From NCBI GenBank assembly GCA_018623955.1, contig JAAZUX010000061.1:1-5595 (forward strand): a DNA stretch of 5,595 nt, read 5' to 3'. Of the stretch, positions 1 to 5,577 are shown piece by piece. The notes under the pieces were generated by a model. It ran no database searches and was not told the origin of the DNA. It was given only the letters and a program-made list of their open reading frames with translations. Each line of letters begins with the position of its first letter. Within the stretch, counting starts at the first letter, position 1. Position numbers and translations under genes: made by a program. The stretch is from Flavobacteriaceae bacterium. GTDB taxonomy: Bacteria; Bacteroidota; Bacteroidia; Flavobacteriales; Flavobacteriaceae.

Positions 1-8
1 CAGTGTTT

Positions 9-707
9 TTAAAGATCTAAATCAAATTCATTTTTTAGCACTTCGATTTCGGGATTTATTTTCTTTAAATAATCGTATTTTTCCTTAATGCTATAAACAA
101 ACTCTTCACTTTTAGGGGTTTCTACCTTGATTTCAAAAGTGATTTTATAGTTGTTCAAAGCCCTACTGAGGTGAGAGAGAAGGGGGGGGAGTTCCTTTGT
201 CAATTCAACTTTACTGAGGGAACTGGAGGTTTTTAATAATATTTTATGATCTGCCAGCAGTTCGGGTTGACTCATTTCCAGCAGGGCAGCGATGTTGTTT
301 TCTCCCAGATTATTTTTTTCGACTGTATAGGTCTTCCAAAGTGATGATAGGGTCTCTTGGGTGAATTTCTCCTCGGCGTCATTAACGGCAATTTTCTTGG
401 AGGATGATCTTCTTTCGGCTTCTTTTTTTAACCCGATACTGGATAGAGATAAGCTGGAAACGCCACTCTTCATGGAAGGTTTTTCAATTTTGATTTTGGG
501 AGGAGAAAAAGCTTGTTTTTTTTCTGTTGTGGAGGGTGCGGTTTGCACTCGATCTTCTTTTTGGGGCGTATATTCAATGGGAGGATCTGCAACCACCACC
601 TTTTGTGGGACAGATGTTTTGGGAGTAGACCTTTTGAAATGGCTTACCGGGATGATAAATTGGTTTACTTTTCCCCGAAATGGAGAGAGGCCATTTGCAT
701 GAGACAT
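9..707 (-). CDS. dnaX: DnaX 3' part: linker and C-terminal tau-like domain, in the -1 frame
   Basis: This frame carries the missing C-terminal part of DnaX and is probably not an independent gene. Its first 13 codons, from the ATG at 707, are out-of-frame domain III sequence with no family resemblance. From Val14 onward it reads VNQFIIPVSHFK, the usual continuation after the GEK at the end of the 354-residue frame. A low-complexity Ser/Lys/Pro linker follows (about 25-110), containing SGVSSLSLSSIGLKKE at 81-96. Then comes a folded C-terminal domain (about 115-232) ending EFDLDL, which by position corresponds to the tau-specific region that contacts polymerase and helicase. Joined by a -1 shift at 668-676, the two parts give 354 + 219 = 573 residues, a normal flavobacterial DnaX length. 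The -1 frame has a stop at 711-713, so the shift must fall between about 665 and 710. Separate translation from the ATG at 707 by reinitiation is possible but unlikely. Confidence 0.8.
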   Translation of the reverse strand: MSHANGLSPFRGKVNQFIIPVSHFKRSTPKTSVPQKVVVADPPIEYTPQKEDRVQTAPSTTEKKQAFSPPKIKIEKPSMKSGVSSLSLSSIGLKKEAERRSSSKKIAVNDAEEKFTQETLSSLWKTYTVEKNNLGENNIAALLEMSQPELLADHKILLKTSSSLSKVELTKELPPLLSHLSRALNNYKITFEIKVETPKSEEFVYSIKEKYDYLKKINPEIEVLKNEFDLDL

Positions 708-1729
708 AATTCAATCAACAATCTTTTGTTTTTCGTATTTCTATAATCCAGTTCACATTTACTGGCCAAATCTATGGCATTCAAGAGTATGGGTAGTGCT
801 GCTTTGGCTGTTTGTTCCTTAAACTTTTCCTCAGTACTGGCACTGACCTCGAGTAAATGAAGGATTTTATTTTCTTTACTGACCATCAAATTTCTGAAAT
901 GGGTTCCCAGTCCTGTAATGAATTGTAATTCATCAAATCCCTTTTGGATCAATTCGTCAAAGGCCAATAAAAGGGTGGGGATGTCGTGGTTTAGAATCAG
1001 TTCTGTAATGGAAAAAAAGGTGTCATGATCCAGTACATTGAGATTTTCAGATACGGATTTTACCGTCAGGCTACGGTCGGTAAAACTCACCATGCGGTCA
1101 TAAATGGACAAGGCATCTCTGAGTGCTCCATCTGCCTTTTGGGCGATCAGATCAAGGGCTTCCTCTTCAAATTCTATTTTTTGGTCTTCGGCTATTTTTT
1201 GTAAGTGTGCTTTGCAATCTTTTACGCTGATTCTCTTAAAATCATAGGTTTGACATCGGGAGAGTATGGTGGGGATGATCTTTTGTTTTTCTGTGGTGGC
1301 CAGAATAAAAATAACGTGTTTTGGGGGTTCTTCCAGGGTTTTGAGAAAGGCATTAAAGGCCCCTATAGACAACATGTGTACTTCGTCGATGATATAAATC
1401 TTGTGGGTACCCACTTGTGGAGGTATTCTCACTTGCTCATTCAAGCTCCTTATGTCATCGACAGAATTATTTGAGGCGGCATCCAACTCAAAAATATTAA
1501 AAGCAAAATCCTCATCAGGGTCATCTTTGCCTTGACTGTTGATCCTTTTGGCCAGAATACGCGCACAAGAGGTTTTGCCTACGCCCCTAGGGCCGCAAAA
1601 AAGAAGTGCCTGTGCCAGTTGATTTTTTTGTATGGCGTTTTCGAATGTCTGTGTAATGGCCTTTTGGCCCACGACTTCCTCAAAGGTTTGAGGGCGATAT
1701 TTTAAGGCTGAGACAATGTAAGTTTCCAT
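665..1729 (-). CDS. dnaX: DNA polymerase III gamma/tau subunit, domains I-III (dnaX 5' part; gamma-like product)
   Basis: This is the AAA+ clamp-loader ATPase, which loads the sliding clamp on primed DNA with delta and delta' and organises the replisome. In the 354-residue frame, Walker A is GPRGVGKT (46-53), Walker B is IIDEVH (113-118), sensor 1 is LATTE (143-147), the SRC arginine finger is at 157-159 and sensor 2 is GALRDA (201-206). The helical collar domain III follows and ends around LLIELCLMQMASL. No cysteines occupy the zinc module between residues 60 and 80, as is usual in flavobacterial homologues and unlike E. coli. The start at 1729 fits the conserved N-terminus (SALKYRPQTFEEVVGQ) and lies 17 nt downstream of a perfect -7 box. 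The frame ends in TAA right after domain III, whereas homologues continue about 200 residues more. That remainder lies in the -1 frame immediately downstream. The identity is certain; whether the 354-residue protein is a real product is not. Confidence 0.93.
   Translation of the reverse strand: METYIVSALKYRPQTFEEVVGQKAITQTFENAIQKNQLAQALLFCGPRGVGKTSCARILAKRINSQGKDDPDEDFAFNIFELDAASNNSVDDIRSLNEQVRIPPQVGTHKIYIIDEVHMLSIGAFNAFLKTLEEPPKHVIFILATTEKQKIIPTILSRCQTYDFKRISVKDCKAHLQKIAEDQKIEFEEEALDLIAQKADGALRDALSIYDRMVSFTDRSLTVKSVSENLNVLDHDTFFSITELILNHDIPTLLLAFDELIQKGFDELQFITGLGTHFRNLMVSKENKILHLLEVSASTEEKFKEQTAKAALPILLNAIDLASKCELDYRNTKNKRLLIELCLMQMASLHFGEK
668..676 (-). other. Putative -1 frameshift point in dnaX (GGGGAAAAG before TAA)
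   Basis: On the coding strand the zero-frame codons are GGG GAA AAG TAA, and the continuing frame reads GGA AAA GTA. Moving back one base puts tRNA-Lys from AAG onto AAA, the A_AAG slip used by several insertion-sequence frameshifts, with a stop codon next in line. The P-site move from GAA to GGA would need a G-U pair at the middle base, so this is not a canonical X XXY YYZ heptamer. It is the only slippery-looking run in the roughly 45-nt window open in both frames. Adding a single A would restore one continuous frame (G-E-K-V-N-Q), so a 1-nt deletion or sequence error explains the break equally well. Confidence 0.45.
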
Positions 1730-1746
1730 ATCGTGTGGCGTATAAA

Positions 1747-1754
1747 CAAAGATA
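1747..1754 (-). promoter_or_regulatory. dnaX promoter, -7 box TATCTTTG
   Basis: This matches the Bacteroidetes -7 consensus TAnnTTTG perfectly on the minus strand, placing the transcript start near 1741 and leaving a 5' leader of about 12 nt. I see no -33 TTG at the usual 17-23 nt spacing; the nearest TTG copies (1782-1787) lie 27 nt or more away. No Shine-Dalgarno sequence precedes the ATG, as is normal for this phylum. Confidence 0.6.
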
Positions 1755-1787
1755 AAAATTGAAAAATGTCCATACGGGGGTCAACAA

Positions 1788-1807
1788 ATAATTTCACCTT
1801 AAATTAT
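1788..1807. repeat. Inverted repeat ATAATTT-N6-AAATTAT upstream of rnpB
   Basis: Two perfect 7-bp arms (1788-1794 and 1801-1807) flank a 6-base spacer. Direct repeats of TCAACAAA at 1781-1788 and 1807-1814 adjoin the two ends, each sharing one base with an arm. The structure covers roughly -44 to -25 relative to the rnpB start and lies between the rnpB and dnaX -7 boxes. It could be a regulator site, but the DNA is very AT-rich and chance is a serious alternative. Confidence 0.3.
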
Positions 1808-1818
1808 CAACAAAAGAC

Positions 1819-1826
1819 TAACTTTG
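1819..1826 (+). promoter_or_regulatory. rnpB promoter, -7 box TAACTTTG
   Basis: This is a perfect TAnnTTTG match ending 5 nt upstream of the first base of the RNase P RNA P1 helix at 1832, so transcription would begin at or next to the mature 5' end. No clear -33 TTG lies at standard spacing. An inverted repeat occupies that region instead (1788-1807). Confidence 0.7.
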
Positions 1827-1831
1827 CAAAT

Positions 1832-2120
1832 GGCAGGCTGTCTTATTGCTCTTGTTTACAAGAGAGGAAAGTCCGGACACCACAGAGCAGTATAGCGGGT
1901 AACGCCCGTCGTTCGCCTTGGCGAATAGGACCAGTGCAACAGAAAGCAAGTACAGTTCGGCTGTAGTGAAATCAGGTAAACTCTATGCGGTGCAACGCCA
2001 AGTAAGATTGCGTTTGAGGACGGCTCGTCCGATGCAATTGGGTAGGCGGCTAGAATGTAGTAGTGATACAACATCCAGATAAATAATAAGACTCGACAGA
2101 ATCCGGCTTACAGGCCTGCC
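1832..2120 (+). ncRNA. rnpB: RNase P RNA, bacterial type A, compact Bacteroidetes form
   Basis: This is the catalytic RNA that, with protein RnpA, removes 5' leaders from tRNA precursors. P1 pairs GGCAGGCTGT at 1832 with ACAGGCCTGCC ending at 2120. P3 is the perfect hairpin CTCTTG-TTTA-CAAGAG (1849-1864). Conserved region I reads GAGGAAAGTCCGGAC (1864-1878) and conserved region V reads ACAGAATCCGGCTTA (2096-2110); these supply the catalytic core. A short P12-like hairpin lies at 1911-1926 and a TACAG/CTGTA hairpin with a TTCGG loop at 1951-1965. P16 (2007-2011 with 2034-2038) and P17 (2018-2030) are intact. GGGTAGG at 2040-2046 contains the presumed L15 GGU that pairs with the tRNA CCA end. 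P18 (2055-2074) has one mismatch and a GTGA tetraloop. AGATAAATAATAAG at 2077-2090 is conserved region IV. At about 289 nt the RNA is short compared with E. coli (377 nt), mainly through a shortened P12. The open frames on both strands here are shadows of this RNA. Confidence 0.96.
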
Positions 2121-2126
2121 TTTTTT
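2111..2126 (+). terminator. rnpB 3' end: P1 3' strand followed by a T6 tract
   Basis: The 3' strand of P1, which includes the palindrome CAGGCCTG (2111-2118), runs straight into six T residues (2121-2126). P1 plus the U-run therefore resembles an intrinsic terminator whose stem is formed by the two ends of the RNA. The last two T residues also form part of the rsmD stop codon on the opposite strand. No separate local hairpin of useful length precedes the T run. Confidence 0.5.
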
Positions 2127-2661
2127 ATTCCTCAAAAAAACTGAATACGTTGCTGCCGTATCTTCTGGATTGACTAAACCTGGGGTGTTGTTCAAACTTC
2201 TCTTGTTCGCTGTGTTCGATGATCAATAGCCCTTGCCGATCTATAAGTTGGTTGGCAAAAACTGTTTCAATGATCTCAATGTATTGTTGGGTTTCCGAAT
2301 CATAGGGAGGGTCTGCAAAAATCAAATCGAATTGCGTTTTTACGGCAGACAAATACTTTAGGGTATCCATCTGAGTGACCTGAATTTGAAGTTTTAGGGA
2401 TTCGGAGGTTTTACGGATAAAATCAACACACATTTTATTTTGATCCACAGCGATGATGTTTTTTACGCCTCTGGAACCAAACTCATAACTGATGCTTCCC
2501 GTACCGGAAAAAAGATCCAAAACAGAGGTGTTCTCCCAATCGTATTGGTGTTGAAGGATGTTGAATAAGGCTTCTTTTGACCGATCAGTGGTGGGGCGAA
2601 CGGGAAGTTTTTTGGGAGCAATGAGTCTTCTGCCTTTATGAGCACCTGAAATGATCCGCAT
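2125..2661 (-). CDS. rsmD: 16S rRNA (guanine(966)-N(2))-methyltransferase RsmD
   Basis: RsmD transfers a methyl group from S-adenosylmethionine to N2 of G966 (E. coli numbering) in 16S rRNA, acting on assembling 30S subunits in the cytoplasm. The 178-residue protein begins MRIISGAHKGRRL and has RPTTDRSKEALFNIL (22-36), both characteristic of the family. Motif I, the SAM-binding loop, is LDLFSGTGS (48-56); an acidic residue ends the next strand (AVDQN, 71-75); and catalytic motif IV is DPPY (117-120). The length is normal and no key residue is missing. Its ATG overlaps the TGA of the upstream DUF3822-type gene by one base (TGATG), so translation is probably coupled. Its stop codon falls in the T-tract of convergent rnpB, and no terminator for this operon is visible before rnpB. 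Confidence 0.95.
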   Translation of the reverse strand: MRIISGAHKGRRLIAPKKLPVRPTTDRSKEALFNILQHQYDWENTSVLDLFSGTGSISYEFGSRGVKNIIAVDQNKMCVDFIRKTSESLKLQIQVTQMDTLKYLSAVKTQFDLIFADPPYDSETQQYIEIIETVFANQLIDRQGLLIIEHSEQEKFEQHPRFSQSRRYGSNVFSFFEE

Positions 2662-3434
2662 CAGTCAAAAAGATTGAGGAAGTAGGGGGCAGGGTGTTCC
2701 TTTTCGTCAAACATCATAAAGCCAGATTGATCGGCAAAAATTATTTTTTGATGATAATGCTCCAAAGCTTCATAACACTTTTTATAACGGGCATATTTAC
2801 CGAAAAATACAACACTAAAGGCTTCGGGTGATAATGATAATTCCTCTGCAATAGCCAGTACAAAATAGAGAAAACCATCCGCATTTTTATAGGGGTAGGT
2901 GTTGAATAGCAAGAGTTCCTTGCCCCTAAAGACCAAAAGATCAAATTCGTCGTCTTGCATGTGAAGGTTCATTACCATTGTATCATCCTCATTGCTTACA
3001 GGGGTACTGAGGTCGTAAAGTATTTGGGAGTAGTGGGTAAAGCTGATGTCTTTAAAGTAATGTTGTAAGGTGGTTTCTGTTTGTTCCTCAAAGGGATAGA
3101 GGATTTTGACCTGATCGTCTTGAGTTTGTTTTTCAGCAATGCTCCAACCCTCCTCAAGAGAGACATTGTAATTAAGGTAATTTTTCTTTTGGGCTGGGTT
3201 GTAGAGTGATTTGGGTACAAAAGTGGCCCGATGATCAAAGTGAACCGCTTTGATTTTTTCACTTTCGAGAAAAGAATGCGATTTCAGTAATTCTTGAAAG
3301 GCATCTCCTTGCTCGATGCTGTGGTTTTCAAACTTAAAAAAAGGCCGGGCATTGGGGGTACAAAAAGAAAATCCATCCTTAAAAATTTGGATGGACAGTT
3401 CTTTATCTTGTATGGTGGTTTTATTGAACGGCAT
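2661..3434 (-). CDS. DUF3822-type conserved protein of Bacteroidetes, function unknown
   Basis: The 257-residue protein resembles the DUF3822 family by N-terminus (LSIQIFKDGFSFC, 13-25), the FVPKSLY segment (72-78) and its place directly upstream of rsmD. Residues 164-182 (FDLLVFRGKELLLFNTYPY) look like a beta hairpin followed by an amphipathic helix, and a short strand SVVFFG follows at 207-212. That pattern recalls the actin/Hsp70-like (ASKHA) fold; from memory, a structure in this family has such a fold, which I cannot verify here. There is no signal peptide or membrane segment, so the protein is probably cytoplasmic. The ATG at 3434 lies 14 nt inside the end of the upstream gene, and its stop overlaps the rsmD start by one base, so the three are co-transcribed. 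The role is unknown; a link to ribosome maturation is suggested only by its neighbour. Confidence 0.82.
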   Translation of the reverse strand: MPFNKTTIQDKELSIQIFKDGFSFCTPNARPFFKFENHSIEQGDAFQELLKSHSFLESEKIKAVHFDHRATFVPKSLYNPAQKKNYLNYNVSLEEGWSIAEKQTQDDQVKILYPFEEQTETTLQHYFKDISFTHYSQILYDLSTPVSNEDDTMVMNLHMQDDEFDLLVFRGKELLLFNTYPYKNADGFLYFVLAIAEELSLSPEAFSVVFFGKYARYKKCYEALEHYHQKIIFADQSGFMMFDEKEHPAPYFLNLFD

Positions 3435-4065
3435 CGAATATAGTGGGCCAGTTTCCGTTGGTGCTTACTTCGGTAAGGGAGCCCAGTATGATCGAGGGAC
3501 CATTGACTCCATCTACGGAAACGGTCTCGTTTTCAATTTTTATCAAATCTTTGTCCTGATCGTGGAGAATCACGTCCTTGGCGACTTTTACTTCAAAAAC
3601 AGGGACTCTGTATCCATTCTTGTCTATGATGTCAGCATTGATATCGAATTTTGCTTCGACTCCTTCTATGGGAACATTGGCAAATTTCTTATAGGCGTTA
3701 GAATCTTTGAATAAGGAGTCTTTGACGGGAACAAATCCCAAGGTATCGACGACCACTACTTCGCGGAGCATGTCGATCCTGTAGGTACGGTCATATTCCA
3801 TGTAGGAGGAATCTCTCTTTTCGATTAAGGTAAAAATACCATCATCAATAAATTTCACCAAGCTGTCAAAGTTATTACTGTAGATTCCGTTGACATCTTT
3901 GTGAGCGATTTGTGCTTTACGAATCAATTTCAATTTATTGATCACCACGGCATACCGCTCGTTCTTGGTCTTGTTGAAGTTGATCGGTCCATTGATTGAG
4001 TCATAGATCTTGTAACTGAAAAATATGGCAAATATCCAAAGTACAGCTTGAATCCCTAATTTCAT
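3421..4065 (-). CDS. Membrane-anchored conserved hypothetical protein (Flavobacteriia)
   Basis: I recognise this as a conserved flavobacterial protein without an assigned function. The 214 residues begin with one hydrophobic segment (about 4-20, after MKLG), best read as an uncleaved anchor with the rest in the periplasm; no lipobox is present. A helical stretch with IRKAQIAHKDVNGIYSNNFDSL (positions 48-69, Gly60 and Tyr62 prominent) resembles the helix-to-head junction of pilins and pseudopilins, but the prepilin peptidase motif GFTLxE is absent. Further distinctive segments are DTLGFVPVKDSLF (107-119), the acidic HDQDKD (168-173) and VDGVNGPSI (184-192), with NWP near the C-terminus. It is the first gene of the operon with the DUF3822-type gene and rsmD, starting about 16 nt after a predicted transcript start. 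The C-terminus overlaps the next gene by 14 nt. Confidence 0.8.
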   Translation of the reverse strand: MKLGIQAVLWIFAIFFSYKIYDSINGPINFNKTKNERYAVVINKLKLIRKAQIAHKDVNGIYSNNFDSLVKFIDDGIFTLIEKRDSSYMEYDRTYRIDMLREVVVVDTLGFVPVKDSLFKDSNAYKKFANVPIEGVEAKFDINADIIDKNGYRVPVFEVKVAKDVILHDQDKDLIKIENETVSVDGVNGPSIILGSLTEVSTNGNWPTIFDAVQ

Positions 4066-4087
4066 GGCTTATTTATTTTACTACCAA

Positions 4088-4095
4088 CAAATCTA
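4088..4095 (-). promoter_or_regulatory. Promoter of the hypothetical-DUF3822-rsmD operon, -7 box TAGATTTG
   Basis: This is a perfect TAnnTTTG match on the minus strand, placing the start of transcription near 4081 and leaving a leader of about 16 nt before the ATG at 4065. A TTTG occurs upstream (4124-4127) but 28 nt away, outside normal spacing, so the -33 element is weak or absent. Confidence 0.6.
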
Positions 4096-4111
4096 CAATT
4101 TTTTTTGAATC

Positions 4112-4124
4112 GTAAAAGTTTTAC
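4112..4124. repeat. Perfect 13-bp palindrome GTAAAA-G-TTTTAC between divergent genes
   Basis: Two perfect 6-bp arms flank a single central base. The site lies about 17 nt from the leftward -7 box (4088-4095) and 8 nt from the weaker rightward one (4133-4140), where the -33 regions of the two promoters would overlap. It is a candidate operator that could control both directions. Its AT content makes chance occurrence plausible. Confidence 0.35.
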
Positions 4125-4132
4125 AAATGATT

Positions 4133-4140
4133 TATCTTGT
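4133..4140 (+). promoter_or_regulatory. Possible helicase promoter, imperfect -7 box TATCTTGT
   Basis: The site has the TA and first two T residues of TAnnTTTG but ends GT instead of TG. A TTG at 4105-4107 is 25 nt upstream, slightly beyond normal spacing. If used, transcription would start near 4146, which excludes the upstream ATG at 4105 and supports the start at 4156. Confidence 0.35.
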
Positions 4141-4155
4141 GGGAAAATAACCCAT

Positions 4156-5577
4156 ATGTCAAACCCATCTTTCCATGCCATTCTATTAGAAAAGTTCAGG
4201 TTTGAACCAACGGCTTCTCAAGCGAAGGGTTTTGAAAAAATCGCTCATTTTCTATCCAATGCATCTGAAGATGCTCTTTTGTTGATCAAGGGATACGCCG
4301 GAACGGGAAAAACTACGCTGATTGGTCATTTGGTTCAGCAATTGGGTCGCATCCGAAAAAAATCTGTGCTGTTGGCTCCAACGGGTCGGGCTGCCAAAGT
4401 ACTGTCGGCCTATGCAGGTAAAAAGGCGCTGACCATCCACAAGAAAATTTATTTTCCCAAAGCCGACAGTGGGGGAGGCGGGATTCAGTTTACTTTAAAA
4501 GAAAACAAACATACCCATACAGTCTTTATCGTTGATGAATCTTCCATGATAGGGGATGATCGACAACAAAGTAAACTTTTTGAAAATGGATCTTTACTTC
4601 ATGACCTGGTGCACTATGTCACCAACGGTGAAAATTGTCAGTTGATTTTTGTGGGTGATACCGCCCAATTGCCTCCCGTCAATTTGGGATTAAGTCCTGC
4701 GCTTGATGAAGATGAATTGACCACTCAGTTCAATGCCAATGTTTACAGCATTACGCTCGAAGATGTGGTTCGACAAAAAGCCGAATCTGGGATTTTGTTC
4801 AACGCTACAAAACTGAGGGAGTTACTGGTTGAGGATCAGTTCGAAGGATTTAAATTTCAGCTGGCTGGTTTTAAAGACGTACAACGTATCATTGAAGGCA
4901 ATGAGTTTTTGGAATTGCTCAACAATGCCCTGGAAGAGGATGGTATTGACCAAACCGTGTTGATTGTTCGTTCCAACAAAAGGGCCAACCTTTACAATAA
5001 AAGTATACGGGAACGTATCCTTTTTCTGGAATCCGATCTGGCGGTTGGTGACCAACTGATGGTGTTAAAAAACAATTATTTTTGGTTGGGTGCCGATTCT
5101 CAACCCGGTTTTATCGCCAATGGGGATGTAATCCGCATCAATCGGATCAACAAATATGTGGATCGCTATGATATGAAGTTTGCCGAGGTAAACGTGCAAA
5201 TGGTGGATTATCCCGACGAGTCGGCTTTTGACACCGTTCTGCTTCTGGAAACACTCAACAGCGAAACCGCTAATCTGGGCTATGAACAGTCTCAATTGCT
5301 GTACCAAAAGGTGTCCATGGATCACGCCCACGAAAAGTCCAAATACAAGCGGTTTCTCAAGGTCAAAACCGATCCTTATTTTAACGCTTTACAGGTTAAA
5401 TATTCCTATGCCATTACTTGTCATAAGTCACAGGGAGGGCAATGGAAAAATGTTTTTGTGGAACAACCCTACCTGCCCGAAGGACCCAATAATGACTATT
5501 TTAGATGGCTCTATACCGCAATGACCCGCACCAAAGAACGTTTGTTTTTGGTCGGGTTTGGAAAGGAGAGTTTTTGA
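4156..5577 (+). CDS. RecD-like superfamily 1B ATP-dependent DNA helicase
   Basis: The 473-residue protein is a predicted 5'-3' DNA helicase of the RecD/Pif1-like branch, probably acting in repair or replication-fork processing in the cytoplasm. Numbering from 4156, a Q-motif-like PTASQ (18-22) precedes Walker A GYAGTGKTT (46-54), motif Ia LAPTGRAAKV (73-82), Walker B DESSM (127-131), motif III GDTAQLPPV (167-175), VVRQ (204-207), motif V ITCHKSQGGQW (420-430) and motif VI YTAMTRTKERL (453-463). All key residues are present. It lacks the long N-terminal region of RecD2, and no RecB or RecC gene is nearby, so it is unlikely to be a RecBCD subunit. The whole protein matches a standalone flavobacterial family of about 470 residues, often filed as an AAA-family ATPase. 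The ATG at 4156 is preferred to the in-frame ATG at 4105, which adds 17 atypical residues and overlaps the promoter region. It is divergent from the operon that ends in rsmD. Confidence 0.92.
   Translation: MSNPSFHAILLEKFRFEPTASQAKGFEKIAHFLSNASEDALLLIKGYAGTGKTTLIGHLVQQLGRIRKKSVLLAPTGRAAKVLSAYAGKKALTIHKKIYFPKADSGGGGIQFTLKENKHTHTVFIVDESSMIGDDRQQSKLFENGSLLHDLVHYVTNGENCQLIFVGDTAQLPPVNLGLSPALDEDELTTQFNANVYSITLEDVVRQKAESGILFNATKLRELLVEDQFEGFKFQLAGFKDVQRIIEGNEFLELLNNALEEDGIDQTVLIVRSNKRANLYNKSIRERILFLESDLAVGDQLMVLKNNYFWLGADSQPGFIANGDVIRINRINKYVDRYDMKFAEVNVQMVDYPDESAFDTVLLLETLNSETANLGYEQSQLLYQKVSMDHAHEKSKYKRFLKVKTDPYFNALQVKYSYAITCHKSQGGQWKNVFVEQPYLPEGPNNDYFRWLYTAMTRTKERLFLVGFGKESF

Noticed and set aside
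9..707. An independent small gene starting at 707
   Set aside because: The first 13 codons are domain III read out of frame, and the rest is the DnaX linker and C-terminal domain. A split gene by reinitiation is not excluded but is less likely.
361..746. Plus-strand open frames opposite the dnaX tail
   Set aside because: They are antisense shadows of a frame with clear DnaX family resemblance.
1766..2195. Open frames on both strands over the 1766-2195 region
   Set aside because: They overlap RNase P RNA, whose conserved sequences and helices explain the region. The translations have no protein-like features.
2996..3262. Minus-strand frames inside the DUF3822-type and rsmD genes (also 2463-2645 and 2741-2944)
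   Set aside because: They are alternative-frame shadows of longer recognised genes on the same strand.
4105..4155. Upstream ATG at 4105 as the helicase start
   Set aside because: It adds 17 residues unlike the family and would place the start ahead of the likely transcript start; the ATG at 4156 gives the usual N-terminus.
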